A DNA stretch of 64,000 bases from Jaltomata sinuosa (GCA_003996215.1 QJPP01003567.1:124001-188000), one strand, 5' to 3'; counted from the stretch's first letter, positions 1-10,620 are shown. The notes: generated by a model not told the origin, from the sequence alone. Numbers and translations: made by a program.

Positions 1-542
1 CAAGTCCACTTGTCAAATAATAAAGGAGCCTCACATAAATAATATTGATTATGTGACTCATAAAATAAAATTTCTCATAATTTTTTATCTTTTAAATGTG
101 TTTTAATATAAGTGATTTATTTAAAAAATCAAGAAGGTATGAATAATGAGCATTTAAAAAAATAAAAATCAATGGTATAGGACAAAAGTTGAAGAAATGT
201 TAAAAGAGGCGCAAGACATGACAGAGCGGATAAAATTTAGGAGTTAAAGGTTAATCTTTTTCTTAATTTAAAATGAGAAGATTAAAAAAAAAATTATTTT
301 AATATTTTAAATTTTATATCAAATCAAAATCAGATAAACAAATTGAAACCGAACGAACATGAAACAAGATGAGACATACGGGTGCTAAGGTGCGCAAGTT
401 TTCCATCATTACTTCATTCATCAGAAGAGACACTTTGCTAACTGTTTTCTCTTGTTTATCAATTAATTTACTTTGAAGATTGCAAGCACTTTTAAACTAA
501 ATTTCCACTAATCTATTGCTAAGTTTCCTAATAAAAATTCAA
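1..542. other. AT-rich flank downstream of the OXS3-like gene
   Basis: No coding frame, RNA gene or clear repeat boundary is visible. The stretch is AT-rich and lies 3' of the minus-strand gene, so its right end should contain that gene's 3' UTR and poly(A) region. I could not pick out one unambiguous poly(A) signal. Confidence 0.4.
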
Positions 543-1625
543 TCAGTGAATTTTGGATATTAAAGAAATGGGAGACGATGTGCAAGTACACACAAGATCA
601 GTATTTGTATCCGAACGTGAAGATAAGATAGGCCTCCTTGAATAGGACTTCTTTGTAATAGTAGCTTTTGGACCAAATGATGATCTAATTCTTCCATCTA
701 AGCTCTTATATGACTTCATTCTCTTGTTATAAGAAGAATTCCCTTCCTTTGCAAGATCCTCAAGGCTCATCACACTTCCCAAACGCCCAAATGACTGACT
801 CTTCCCTTGATAATACTTTGATAACCCTCTCCTGCACTTGCAAAATAATTTCATCATTTCACCTACCATTTCTCAAATTCCAGACTTCTTTCTTCTGGAA
901 ATTCAAAAATGATTTTCAGGTAAAGCTGAACAATCTAAGTCTATGATCTTTAATCAGGTAAGAATTTAAGTACTAATATATGTTGATAGTATAAAAAAAG
1001 AAATTTACACTATCATTTGTTTAACAAGGTGATTATTATATCTTCGTCTCATTTTATGTGTCCCTTCGAGAATCAAACAGTTTTCATCACAATCTTTTCA
1101 CATGTCTTTTAAGTAATTTGAATGGTTAATTATTGCAACTTATAGTACTTTTTACCTAATTTTTAAATATGTAATTTTATTTTTAAAAGTTTAGAGATTT
1201 TATATATATATTTGCGGTCAAAAATTAAGAACCGGTTTACATAAATTGGAATAGAATGATTATCATCTTTACCGTTAAAATTTACCTTAAACAATATTAC
1301 AAGTGACAAAATTGTGGTAGTATAATATTAGACGCAGTGAATGAATAAAACTTAAAAAGTAATTAGGTTAAACATGAACTTACTTGATGGGAAGTTGAGC
1401 CATGAGATCAGACAATTCATACAAAGGCCCAAAAGAAGATGATGAAGACAAAGCATCATCATCTTCCATATCTATAGAAGAAGAATAAGAAGAAGAAGTT
1501 CCAGCAGAGTCTTCAAAACTTGATTCAGAGTAATCATCGGAAACACTATTCATAACCACCCATTGGGCTTGCCTAGGACTCTTCAATCTCATTGCTGCTT
1601 CATCAACTGCCTTTGTTTCTTCCAT
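543..1625 (-). CDS. OXS3-like: OXIDATIVE STRESS 3 (OXS3)-like protein, two exons
   Basis: Exon 1 is 1625-1384 and exon 2 is 831-543, giving about 176 aa. The donor reads GTAAGT from 1383 downward and the acceptor is AG at 833-832, after TGC. Joining them restores a Lys codon between LPI and RGLSK. Visible features are an N-terminal MEETKAVDEAAMRL, a Ser/Asp/Glu-rich low-complexity stretch at about residues 30-65, then the family core GPLYELSDLMAQLPIK followed by RGLSKYYQGKSQSF and a MSLEDLAK segment. The C-terminal half is basic and Ser-rich. This core is the signature of the plant OXS3/O3L family, nuclear chromatin-associated factors linked to tolerance of heavy metals and oxidative stress. 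The frame stays open upstream to 1682 but without another ATG, so 1625 is the natural start. No stops interrupt it. It is the only intact cellular gene in the window. Family membership is seen in the sequence; the stress role is inferred from the family. Confidence 0.87.
832..1383 (-). other. intron of the OXS3-like gene
   Basis: The 552-bp intron lies between the split Lys codon of the conserved LPIK/RGLSK block. It is AT-rich, has GT-AG ends and no coding potential in the gene's frame. A probable old MITE occupies its middle. Confidence 0.8.
1038..1264. repeat. probable degenerate MITE inside the intron
   Basis: The left end reads ATATCTTCGTCTCATTTTAT. The right end, read on the other strand, is similar (AATCATTCTATTCCAATTTA). 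This fits the decayed inverted ends of a small Stowaway-like element with an AT-rich interior. The match is imperfect and no clean TA target duplication can be fixed. Confidence 0.4.
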
Positions 1626-1714
1626 GAAAATTATTTTTCTTCGATCTCCAATGATTTTTTCATACAACGTGATTTCTAGCAAGCCTCACCTGAGGGAACA
1701 TATATATAAGGCAG

Positions 1715-1726
1715 AATAATTTATAG
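1715..1726 (-). promoter_or_regulatory. candidate TATA box of the OXS3-like gene
   Basis: On the minus strand CTATAAATTATT lies about 90 bp before the ATG, which would place the transcription start about 60 bp before the start codon. A second TATATATA run at about 1700-1708 is an alternative. This is a sequence match only. Confidence 0.4.
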
Positions 1727-1876
1727 ATTAAAATATAGCTTTAATTTTTGTGGTTAAGATGAACGCTTCTTTTGAGGAGTGAGTGGATAGGGAAGGTAAC
1801 AGTGGGGGGTGGGGGTTGGTTGGGGGGATAAAGACTGACATGTACAATAATAAGCTATGAAATTATTTGAATATAT

Positions 1877-2170
1877 TACTTCCTCCATATTTAAATAAGT
1901 AATCATTTTATCCTTTTATTTGTTCGTAAATAAGTGATTCATTTGAATTTCAAGAATAAATTAATTATATTCTTTCAAATTTTTCATTCTTTCAAATTTT
2001 TCCTTGTTTACCTAATCAAAATTATCAATTAAAAAAGATTATATTAAATATACAATGAAATTTAATTTAAGGTAAGATAATAAAAACACCTTTTATTCAA
2101 TAGGAGTGAGCAATTTCATAAGGGGTGTGTTCAAACTAAAATGATCACTTATTTAGAAACTGGAGGAGTA
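1877..2170. mobile_element. Stowaway-like MITE
   Basis: The element starts TACTTCCTCCATATTTAAAT and ends, read on the other strand, TACTCCTCCAGTTTCTAAAT. About 30 bp of inverted terminal sequence match, bounded by the TA typical of Tc1/mariner-type MITEs. The interior of about 290 bp is AT-rich and non-coding. It sits 250 bp upstream of the OXS3-like start codon, so it borders or belongs to that promoter. Confidence 0.7.
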
Positions 2171-2196
2171 TTATTTAAGGAGGTTTTCCATGCTAA

Positions 2197-2408
2197 TACC
2201 CCCTTTGTCCAACTTTACTTATTTTTTATTGACTTGACATACTTTTTAAGAAGCTGTAAATAGAATGATAATTTAAATTATATCACTCTTTGAATACAAT
2301 AAATATAATATCTTTAAAAATTTATTAAAATAATGACTATAGTTAATAATAAGGGTAAATTAAGAATTAAATATTAAATTATCTCTAAAAAATTTAAATT
2401 AGACAAAA
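2197..2408. mobile_element. second MITE, probably incomplete
   Basis: The left end CCCCCTTTGTCCAACTTTAC is a typical Stowaway/Tc1-mariner MITE terminus. The right end, ATTTAAATTAGACAAAATAC, is only a weak inverted match and abuts the next MITE, so it may be truncated. The interior is AT-rich. Confidence 0.45.
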
Positions 2409-2626
2409 TACTCCCTCCGTTCCATTAGTTGGTCACTTTGCTTTTGACACGCATGTTAAAAAACCATAAATAAGAAGGTAATTTTACTAATTCACCCTTA
2501 AGAAACTTCATTGGAACTTTACAAACAAGTGTGAACATTTTCAAAAATAATTAATTGGAAGGGTAACATGGAGAAAATTTAATCAATGCTTTCTTGATTT
2601 AGTAAGGTGAGTAATTAATATGAGAT
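2409..2626. mobile_element. third Stowaway-like MITE, left part (split by the copia element)
   Basis: It begins ATACTCCCTCCGTTCCATTA and matches, in inverted orientation, the complete MITE at 12485-12752 up to 2626. There the homology stops at the copia LTR and resumes at 10370. The last five bases (GAGAT) are the copia target site. Confidence 0.75.
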
Positions 2627-2844
2627 TGTTATGAAATAAAGGTAATATATTAAAACATAAATGATAAGAAAAGAGAGAGAGAGTAGTAGTAGTAATTTTC
2701 TTTCAATATTTCTTGACGATCTTTCATCTGAAATGAAAGCCTTTTATAGGCTCCAAACTTGGAGTAGTAGGTTTGTTACTTGAATGAAAATCATCCAACA
2801 AGGTATGATTTACATGGTCATCCATTTCACAACATTTCACAACA
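2627..2844 (-). repeat. copia 3' LTR
   Basis: The 218-bp LTR is bounded by TG and CA. Most of it (2646-2844) is repeated at 10162-10364. On the minus strand it starts TGTTGTGAAATG and contains a short CTA/CTC-rich microsatellite near its end. Confidence 0.82.
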
Positions 2845-2855
2845 CTCCCCCTTGG
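2845..2855 (-). other. copia polypurine tract
   Basis: On the minus strand CCAAGGGGGAG directly precedes the TG of the 3' LTR. This is the expected position and composition for the plus-strand DNA primer of an LTR retrotransposon. Confidence 0.7.
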
Positions 2856-3019
2856 ATGTCCATGTACAAAGAAATTATAGCAAAAGAAAAGTACATAGTT
2901 ATTCGTAATACGCATTATTTGTTGCCTCATTAAAAACCTTACCAGGAAAATTCAATGGGACAAAACCTTAGTTAAAGAAAAGAGAGTGCAGCGCATATTT
3001 ACTTCCCGTGATGAAGACA

Positions 3020-3403
3020 TCATTTAATATCTCGAAGACGACGCATTTCAATCTTATATCTCAGCTTCTCAAAGGTTAAAATTGATAATACCTTGGTGAA
3101 CATATCTGCTAAATTATCACTTGAACGAACTTGTTGAACATCTATTTCACCCTTCTTTTGAAGATCATGAGTAAAAAAGAATTTTGGTGTAATGTGTTTT
3201 GTTCCGTCTCTTTTGATGTATCCTTCTTTTAGTTGAGCTATACATGCAACTTTCTTTTCGTATAGTGTTGTTGGAATATCTTTTTTCTTATGAAGGCTGC
3301 AAGTTTCCTGGATGTATTGAGTTATTGACCTCAACCAAACGCATTCTCGACTTGCTTCATGAATGGATATTATTTCTGCATGATTTGAAGAAGTAGCAAT
3401 CAT
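3020..3403 (-). pseudogene. copia RNase H domain
   Basis: This is the C-terminal part of the copia polyprotein, with the landmarks ATSSNHAEIISIHEASRE near the start and SSDNLADMFTKVL near the end. It ends at a natural-looking stop about 175 bp before the LTR. It stays open over 127 codons but is cut off from the RT upstream by frameshifts, so it cannot be made as part of a full polyprotein. Confidence 0.75.
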
Positions 3404-3550
3404 AGTTTGTTTTGTTGAACGCCATGAAATAGTTGTACCTCCATACGTAAATAAATAACCTATCTGAGATCGACCTTTATGTGGGTCAGATAAATATCCT
3501 GCATCTGCATAACTAACTAATCGTGAATCGAATTCATTTGAACAAAATAG

Positions 3551-4479
3551 TCACATGTCAATGGTCCCTCGAAGGTATCTAAATATATGCTTAATACCAT
3601 TCCAATATCTTCGTATAGGGGAAGAACTAAATCTTGCTAATAAGTTTACAGAAAAAGATATATTTGATCGAGAATTACTAGCAAGATACATCAATGCTCC
3701 TATTGCACTAAGATATGGTATTTCAGCACCAACAAGTTCTTCATCATTTTCATGAGGTTGAAATAGATCTTTATTAATATCAAGTGATCTCACAATCATC
3801 GGGGTACTCAATGGATGCGCCTTATCCATATAAAATCTTTTAAAAATATTTTCAGTATATGTTGATTGATGAACAAATATTTCATTCATAAAATGCTTAA
3901 TTTGTAGACTAAGATAAAATTTTGTCTTTTCGAGGTCTTTCATTTCAAATTCCTTTTTCAATTATTTTACTTAATTTTACTGCCTTTGAAAGCTCTTCAA
4001 GAGTTCCAATAATATTTGAGTCATCAACATATACAATTATTATGACAAATTCAGATTCAGACCTTTTAATAAAGACACAGGGACAAATTGAATCATTCCT
4101 GTACCCTTCTTTCAATAGGTATTCACTAAGGCGATTATACCACATGCGCCCTGATTGTTTTAATCCGTATAAAGATTGCTGAAACTTTATTGAATAAGTT
4201 TTTCGGGAATTTTTTATATGCTTCGGGCATTTTAAATCCTTCAGAGATTTTCATAAAAATATCGTTGTCTAGTGAGCCATATAAATAGGCTGTGACAATG
4301 TCCATCAGATGGATATCAAGTTTTTCACGAACTGCCAGATTTATAAGATACCTGAAAGTGATTGCATCCGCCATGATAGAGTATGTCTTCATATAATCAA
4401 TGTTAGGTCTTTGCGAAAATTCTTGTGCCACAAGTCGTTCTTTATATCTAACAACTTCATTTTTGCACAAAAACCCCAT
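3551..4479 (-). pseudogene. copia reverse transcriptase (RVT_2), broken
   Basis: Three overlapping frames (4479-4135, 4145-3945, 3961-3551) together cover the RVT_2 domain. Visible landmarks are VRYKERLVAQEFSQRP at the N-terminal end, DIHLMDIVTAYLYG, the catalytic box YVDD (in VYVDDSNIIGT) in the second frame, and IGALMYLA near the end. The two frame changes are indels. The catalytic aspartates survive but the domain cannot be translated through. Confidence 0.82.
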
Positions 4480-5170
4480 TTATACTCCACTAGCTTTACA
4501 CCTTCAGGTGTTCAGATTATAGGTCCAAAAATTTCGTGTTTTTCAAGCAAAGTCAATTCAATTTGAATTGCATATTTCCATTTTGATCAATCATTTCTCT
4601 GTCTACATTCTTCGATAGATTTTGGTTCAAGATCTTCATCTTGTTGCATTATTTTATTTGCAATATTATAAGCAAAAATATTATCAATAATTATATCATT
4701 TTGGTTTCATATTTTTCCTGATAAGACATAACTTATTGAGATCTCTTCATTTTCATTATTTTCAGGTACCTGAACCTCTCCCGAGGTTTCATCAACTGTT
4801 ATGTCATGCTGCTTTTCTTGAGCAGTTTCCTCCATATTATGATCATAATGATTATTTTCTCCTTTTATTTTTTGAGGATTTTTATCTTTGGAACCAATCA
4901 GTCTATCACATTTTAAGCGTGGTTTAGACTCATTTGCATTAATTAATTATTCAACTGGGACATCAAATCGAATTGGAGCATTAGTAGCTGAAATATGAGA
5001 TTTAGTAATTCTTGATAGGTCAGTGAATGCATCTGACAGTTGATTTGTAATATTTTACAAATAGACTATCTTTTGAACTTCTAGTTCATATTTATTTGTA
5101 TAAGGATCTAAATAAAATAGTGATAATGCATTCTAATCTATCTCCTTTTTTAGCTGCTTATTTTCTCCCC
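4480..5170 (-). pseudogene. degenerate copia integrase-RT linker
   Basis: By position this is the acidic, poorly conserved stretch between copia integrase and RT. Only short open pieces remain, so no independent gene is called. Confidence 0.5.
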
Positions 5171-6318
5171 CTAATGCTGGGTATATTGATTTATCAAAAT
5201 GACAATCAGCAAATCTTGTCGTAATAAATCTCCAGACATAGGTTCTAAATATTTTATAATAGAAGGAGATTCATACCCAACATATATTCCCAACCTTCTT
5301 TGAGGACCCATCTTTGTGCGTTGTGGTGGAGCAATTGAAACATATACCGCACATCCAAATATTCTAAGATGAAAAATATTTGGCTCCTGACCAAAAGCCA
5401 ATTGTAATGGGAAGACTTTATGACAATTCTTGGGCCTGATCCGCACAAGATTAGCTGCATGCAAAATAGCATGACCCCATACTGAAATGAAAAATTTTAT
5501 TCTCATAAGCATTGGTCTAACGATTAATTGGAGGCGTTTAATCAATGATTATGCTAAATTATTTTGAGTATGAGCATGAGCAACCGAATGTTCAACTATT
5601 ATCCCAGTTAATATACAATAATCATTAAAGGCCTGGGATGTAAACTCACCAGCATTGTCGAGATGAATTGTCTTAATTGCATAATCTGAAAATTGTGCTC
5701 TTAACTTTATTATTTGAGCAAGTAGTCTCGCAAATATCAAATTGTGAGTTGATAATAAACACACATGTGACCATCATGTAGATGCATCTATTAAAATCAT
5801 ATAATATTTAAATGATCCACATGATGGGTGAATGAGCTCACATATATCACCCTGTATACGTTTTAAAAATGCAGTGGATTCAATTTCCACTTTAATTACT
5901 GATGGTCTAGTAATCAGTTTGCCTTGAGAACATGCAGCACAAGAGAATTCTTTAAATTGAAGAATTTTCTGGTTTTTCAAAGAGTGCCCATATGAATTCT
6001 CAATTATTTTGCGCATCATATTAGAATCGGGATGGCCCAATCAGTCATGCCAAATAATAAAATTATTTGAGTTAGTAAACTTCTGATTTACTATGACATG
6101 TATTTCAACCATGCTAACACTTGTGTAGTATGAGCCGGAAGAAGAACGGATAATTTTTTAAGTACATATTTCTTACCTGACATCATTGTAGTAATATAAA
6201 GATACTCAATCTTTTCATCATTTGTAGTCTCAATATGATAGCCATTTTGGCGAATGTCTTTGAAACTTAGTAAGTTTCTTTGAGACTTTCTACAATATAA
6301 TGCTTCATCAATTGTCAA
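5171..6318 (-). pseudogene. copia pre-integrase zinc domain and integrase core, broken
   Basis: Four frames in series (6318-6091, 6040-5774, 5764-5549, 5545-5171) cover the domain. Landmarks are the GAG-pre-integrase segment LYCRKSQRNLLSF, FSCAACSQGK of the zinc domain, IQGDICELIHPSCG (first catalytic Asp), IKTIHLDNAGEFTSQAF (second catalytic Asp) and HLRIFGCAVYV near the C-terminus. Stops or small shifts separate the pieces. Confidence 0.82.
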
Positions 6319-6336
6319 ATTTGTTCCTTCGGTAAG

Positions 6337-6657
6337 TCATAAATTAGCTTTTTTGAAGCCTTCAATTAATCTTGTACTACCAGATATAGTATTAACATTA
6401 GCCTCTTTCATCACCAAATAAGAGAAATATTTCTTATCTCTTAAAATGGTGTGTGTCGTAGCACTATCTAAAAGACATATATCACTATAATTGAGTTCAA
6501 CTGATGACTGGGGAATTTTCATATTATTCATAAAAATAAAAAATATATTATAAGAAATGTGAAGGACTAATAACATATGAAATTGCACTAGAAATGTAGA
6601 AAGTAGCAAGACATTATTTTTTAGAAAAAATATTAAATAAAAATAACATAATTGCAA
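6337..6657 (-). pseudogene. copia aspartic protease fragment
   Basis: The frame contains CLLDSATTHTILRDKKYF, the copia-type protease active site (Asp-Ser-Ala) followed by the usual FSYL and ISGS segments. The first 40 or so codons of the open frame are AT-rich and probably not original coding sequence. Confidence 0.65.
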
Positions 6658-6899
6658 ATAGAAAAGAAAACAACAACTTTTCTATAATTTTTATTCCCCA
6701 ATAAGATGATCAGCTCTTTAGTCAATATCCTCATAAAAGTCTTCAGCTTTCAAATGAGTAATATTGGGAGACCTTTAAAGTCATCATCTTTATAAGCAAG
6801 ATTTCCCTCAACATCATTATATTTGTTTGAGGGAGCTGCTTCATCATCATCATATCGAAAGGTCAAGTGTGCTTCCACGTTATTTTCTTTCCTTTTGAG

Positions 6900-7734
6900 G
6901 GAAGCTTGATAAAGTTTGACAAAATGATCGGGCGCACGACAAATACGTGCTCAATGACCTTTCAGACCACATCAGTGGTAAATATTGACTTTACCTCTTG
7001 AAGGATTATTTTGAGAACCTTTATTGTTCTCCTATTTATTTCCATCATAATGACGATAATTATTTCGTCCTTTGCCACGTCTTAGTCCACGTCCACAATC
7101 ACGACTACGATCGCTATAATTATTTTATCTTATTTCATACTGATCATATGTTGCTATAATATTTGCTTCAGGGAATGAAGCAGATCCCGTGGGAAGGGCT
7201 TCATGATTTTTCATCAACAAAGTATTATTCTGCTCAGCCACAAGTAGGCATGTAATTAATTCAGAATATTTCTTGAACTCTTTTTCATGGTATTGTTGTT
7301 GTAGCAATATATTTGAAGCATGAAAAGTGAAAAAAAAAAATCTTCAGTAAGTTCTCATCAGTGACAGTATCTCCATATAATTTTAAAATGAAACTTACTT
7401 TATGAATAGCAGAATTATACTCAGTTATGATTTTAAAATCTTAAAATCGAAGGTGCATCCAGTCATATCGAGCTTTCGGTAATACCATAAATTTTAGGTG
7501 ATGATATCGATCCTTCCAATTAACCCATAATTTAAGCGAATCTTTCACAGTTAAATATTCAATTTTTAATCCTTCATGGATATGATGGCGAAGAAAAATC
7601 ATAGTTTTTGCTTTATCTTGACTTGATGCTTTATTTTCTTGTTTAATTGTATCTCCAAGGCCTTTAGCATCAAGGTAAATTTTTGCGTCAAGAACCCATG
7701 ATAAATATTTTTTTTCGATAATGTTCAGTGCCAC
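6900..7734 (-). pseudogene. copia gag, broken
   Basis: The N-terminal part (7734-7441) has the UBN2-type gag landmarks YLSWVLDAKIYLDAKGLG and LWVNWKDRYHHLK. A second piece (7307-7125) continues the domain with EFKKYSELITCLLVAEQNN. At about 6940-6990 a CCHC zinc knuckle is recognisable but damaged: its first Cys is now Tyr and two further codons are stops. The Tyr and stop changes are all explainable as G-to-A or C-to-T transitions. Confidence 0.72.
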
Positions 7735-7740
7735 AAACTC

Positions 7741-8304
7741 TAATTTTTATAAGTTCATCATAGTAAAACTATCATAGAAAGATTAATAAGTTAAAAATAA
7801 TAATTCTTCCAAAAACAATATGACCATAAAAGAATTTTAAATAGAACTATACAATTATAACGCAACTTTTCAAAACTTACAAGTATCACAAATATTATTT
7901 CTTGTCCAGGTAGGTGTTCATTGCATTGTCCAAGAAATTTAAATTATTAAAGATAATGATATAAAGTACAAGATACAAGCATATATAAATTGTTAAAATA
8001 ACATCAGATAAACATAACAACATAAATACTTAAACTAGTTATATGCCTTTTAAGAGAATCTGAATTTAATAAAAAAAATGGTAACTATAACTAACAAATT
8101 AATGTTGTTCCTTTATTAAAATAATTTTTACTTTTTAAGAATAAATAGATGTAACACCTATTTTAACAAAATTTAACTTAAAGGTAAATATTTGATTAGA
8201 AATAACAAAAATTGTGTATTAAAATTTAATGGCAAGAAGAAAGAGAAAGTAAACCTTAAAGTGATAGTGAAAAATATGCCTGAATGAGCCTCGTGCTGAT
8301 AACA
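7741..8304 (-). other. copia 5' leader
   Basis: This is AT-rich untranslated sequence between the 5' LTR end and gag. The minus-strand sequence just after the LTR (GTTATCAGCACGAGG) is where the primer-binding site should be, but I could not match it convincingly to a tRNA 3' end. Confidence 0.5.
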
Positions 8305-8320
8305 TGTAGCCGTATAAAGG

Positions 8321-9778
8321 TTGAAGAGGTTAAGGTTGCGATTCGTAAGATGCGAAGAGGTAGGGCGACGGGGCCAGATGAGATTCCCGTTGATTTTTGG
8401 AAGAGCTCGGGTGAGAGGTGTGAAGTGGCTAACCGAGTTGTTTGATGGTATTTTCAGAACGGCAAAGATGCCTGAAGCTTGGAGATGGAGCACGATGATT
8501 CCTTTGTACAAGAACAAGGGCGATATTCAGAGTTGCAATAATTATAGGGGTATCAAATTGCTAAGCCACACTATGAAGGTCTGGGAGAGGGTGGTGGAGT
8601 TGAGGTTGAGACAGATCGTGCCTATTTCAGAGAACCAGTTCGGCTTTATGCCAGGACGCTCGACTACAGAAGCTATCCATCTCCTTAGAAGACTGGTGGA
8701 GCAGTACAGGGAAAGGAAGAAGGACTTGCACATGGTGTTCATCGATCTAGAAAAGGCGTATGATAAAGTCCCTAGGGAGGTCCTTTGGAGGTGCTTGGAG
8801 GCTCGATGTGTACCCGTGGCGTACACCAGATCAATTAAGTACATGTACGAGGGGGCCAAGACTCGCATTAGAACTGTGGGAGGAGATTCGGAGTACTTTC
8901 CCGTGTTAATGGGGTTGCACCAGGGATCGACCCTTAGCCCGTTCCTATTTGCCTTGGTAATGGATGTATTGACGCGGCAAATACAAGGTGAGGTGCCATG
9001 GTGCATGTTATTTGCGGATGATGTAGTTTTGGTGGACGAGACTCGCGGAGGAGTTAATGCTAAGTTGGAGGTTTGGAGACAGACCCTCGAGTCTAAGGGG
9101 TTTAGGTTGAGCAGGAACAAGACTGAATATATGGAGTGCAAGTTCAGTGAGGCGACTCAGGATGATGACGTAGAAGTGAAGCTGGATACACAGGTCATCC
9201 AAAAGAAAGGGAGTTTCAAGTATCTTGGGTCTATTATCCAGGAAAACGGAGAGATTGATGAGGATGTCACTCATCGTATTGGTGTTGGGTGGATGAAATG
9301 GAGGCTCGCATCTGGAGTCTTCTGTGATAAGAAGGTGCCTACTAAACTTAAAGGCAAATTCTACAGAGTGGTGGTCCGACCAGCTTTGTTGTATGGAGTA
9401 GAGTGTTGGCCAGTAAAGAACTCCCATATTCAAAAGATGAAGGTGGCGGAGATGAAGATGTTGCGATGGATGTGCGGGTTTACTAGGAGAGATATGATTA
9501 GGAATGAGGATATCCGAGTTAAGGTGGGTCTGGCGTCGGTGGAAGATAAGATGCGGGAAGCGAGGTTGAGATGGTTCGGACATGTGAGGAGGAGAGGCAC
9601 GGATGCTCCAGTGCGGAGATGTGAGAGGTTGGCTATGGATGGGTACAAGAGAGGACGAGGTAGACCGAAAAAGTATTGGGGAGAGGTGATTCGACAAGAC
9701 ATGGCGCAGTTGCAGCTTACCGAGGACATGACCCTAGATAGGAAGGTATGGAGGACGCGGATTAGGGTAGAAGAGTAG
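8321..9778 (+). pseudogene. RTE LINE reverse transcriptase, 5'-truncated but open for 485 codons
   Basis: Translation contains MIPLYKNKGDIQSCNNYRGI, SENQFGFMPGRSTTEAIHLL, FIDLEKAYDKVPREVLW, GLHQGSTLSPFLFALVMDVL and the catalytic FADD at about residues 231-234 (9011-9022). The C-terminus has RLRWFGHVRRRG and RGRGRPKKYWGEVIRQ. The true N-terminal part of the domain (KMRRGRATGPDEIPVDFW) is in another frame at 8311-8427, so a frameshift lies at about 8410-8430. No stop falls inside the remaining frame, unlike every other TE protein here, which suggests a comparatively recent insertion. Because of the truncation and frameshift I call it a pseudogene. Confidence 0.88.
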
Positions 9779-10137
9779 TAGGTAGAAGTGTGTGTAGGCT
9801 AGTAGGTAGGAGTGTTTTTCCTTATTGTCCCGACTAGTAATCGTAGGGCTACGCTTATAGTTTCTTGTTCTTGGATTCCTCGTGGTAGTATTTGGTGGCA
9901 ATGCTCTGTTTCTGTCTGTTGTTTGTTACTACATATTACTTCCTATCGTCTCTTGTAGTTTTATCTTGTATTTTTACCCTGTATCATTGTTACGTCCTTT
10001 TTAGCCTATTTTTAGACTGTTTTGTCTTGAGCCGGGGGTCTATCGGAAACAGCCTCTCTACCTCACCTCTGAGGTAGTGGTATGGACTGCGTACACTCTA
10101 CCCTCCCCAGACCCCACGCTGTGGGAATACACTGGGT

Positions 10138-10161
10138 ATGTTGTTGTTGTTGTTGTTGTTG
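10138..10161 (+). repeat. (GTT)n tail of the LINE
   Basis: About eight GTT units close the LINE 3' end, directly before the resumed copia LTR. Confidence 0.85.
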
Positions 10162-10364
10162 TATATTAAAACATAAATGATAAGAAGAGAAAGAAAGAGT
10201 AGTAGTAGTAGTAATTTTCTTTCCATATTTTTTGATGATCTTTCATATGAAATGAAAGCCTTTTTATTGGCTCCAAACTTGGAGTAGTAGGTTTGTTACT
10301 TGAATGAAAATCATCCAACAAGGTATGATTTGCATGGTCATCCATTTTATAACATTTCACAATA
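10162..10364 (-). repeat. copia 5' LTR (part upstream of the LINE)
   Basis: It repeats 2646-2844 with few differences. Its outer terminus reads TATTGTGAAATG on the minus strand, where the other LTR has TGTTGTGAAATG, a G-to-A change of the terminal dinucleotide. Confidence 0.82.
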
Positions 10365-10369
10365 GGGAT

Positions 10370-10468
10370 AACTATTTTTAATATAATGGCCAACTAATAT
10401 GAAACAAAGGAATTATTGAACGTGTACTTTTAATATAGTGAAAGAACTATAGATGGACGGAGGCAGTA
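10370..10468. mobile_element. third MITE, right part
   Basis: The sequence AACTATTTTTAATATAATGG continues exactly where the left part stopped at 2626, as judged from the intact relative at 12485-12752 read in inverse. A terminus like the left end (GACGGAGGCAGTA) lies at about 10456-10468. An earlier end near 10415 is also possible. Confidence 0.65.
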
Positions 10469-10620
10469 TGTAAAGAGGATAAGGTGGGCTTTTGAAGACA
10501 TCCAAATCTGAGTCACCACTCTATCATTTAGGAAATTAATAACAGGGACAATCCTGCGATCTTTGTCCCCAGAAAGGTCTTTAAGCTCACTTTTTAAAAT
10601 TTCTAGCCAACTCATTATTT

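Larger units (their letters stand above)
8309..10161 (+). mobile_element. 5'-truncated RTE-type LINE
   Basis: The element carries an RTE-clade reverse transcriptase frame, a 3' UTR of about 380 bp and a (GTT)n tail ending at the copia LTR. This structure is typical of plant RTE elements, including those common in Solanaceae. The endonuclease domain and most of the 5' part are missing. It lies inside the copia 5' LTR. About 15 bp of LTR present in the other copy (2631-2645) are absent at its 5' junction, and no convincing target duplication is visible. Confidence 0.9.
2627..10364 (-). mobile_element. Ty1/copia LTR retrotransposon, degenerate, carrying a LINE insertion
   Basis: In minus-strand order it has 5' LTR (10364-10162 plus a few bases at 8308-8305), leader, gag, protease, integrase, reverse transcriptase, RNase H, polypurine tract and 3' LTR (2844-2627). 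That domain order defines copia. Flanks are GAGAT (2622-2626) and GGGAT (10365-10369), a 5-bp target duplication with one mismatch. It lies inside a MITE whose two halves rejoin across it. The polyprotein is broken by many stops and frameshifts, so it is non-autonomous. The RTE LINE at 8309-10161 interrupts its 5' LTR. Confidence 0.88.

Noticed and set aside
1626..1682. Extension of the OXS3-like frame upstream to 1682
   Set aside because: The frame is open but has no ATG (it begins at TTG), and the family N-terminus matches a start at MEETK.
1803..1832. G-rich run in the OXS3-like promoter as a possible G-quadruplex
   Set aside because: It has several G-runs, but this alone in one copy is weak evidence; left as an observation only.
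8542..9729. Long minus-strand frames (up to 229 codons) opposite the LINE
   Set aside because: They are antisense shadows of the reverse transcriptase frame, which carries all the recognisable motifs.
10138..10161. (GTT)n run as a possible telomere-like or regulatory microsatellite
   Set aside because: It is the usual 3' tail of RTE LINEs and sits exactly at the LINE/LTR junction.
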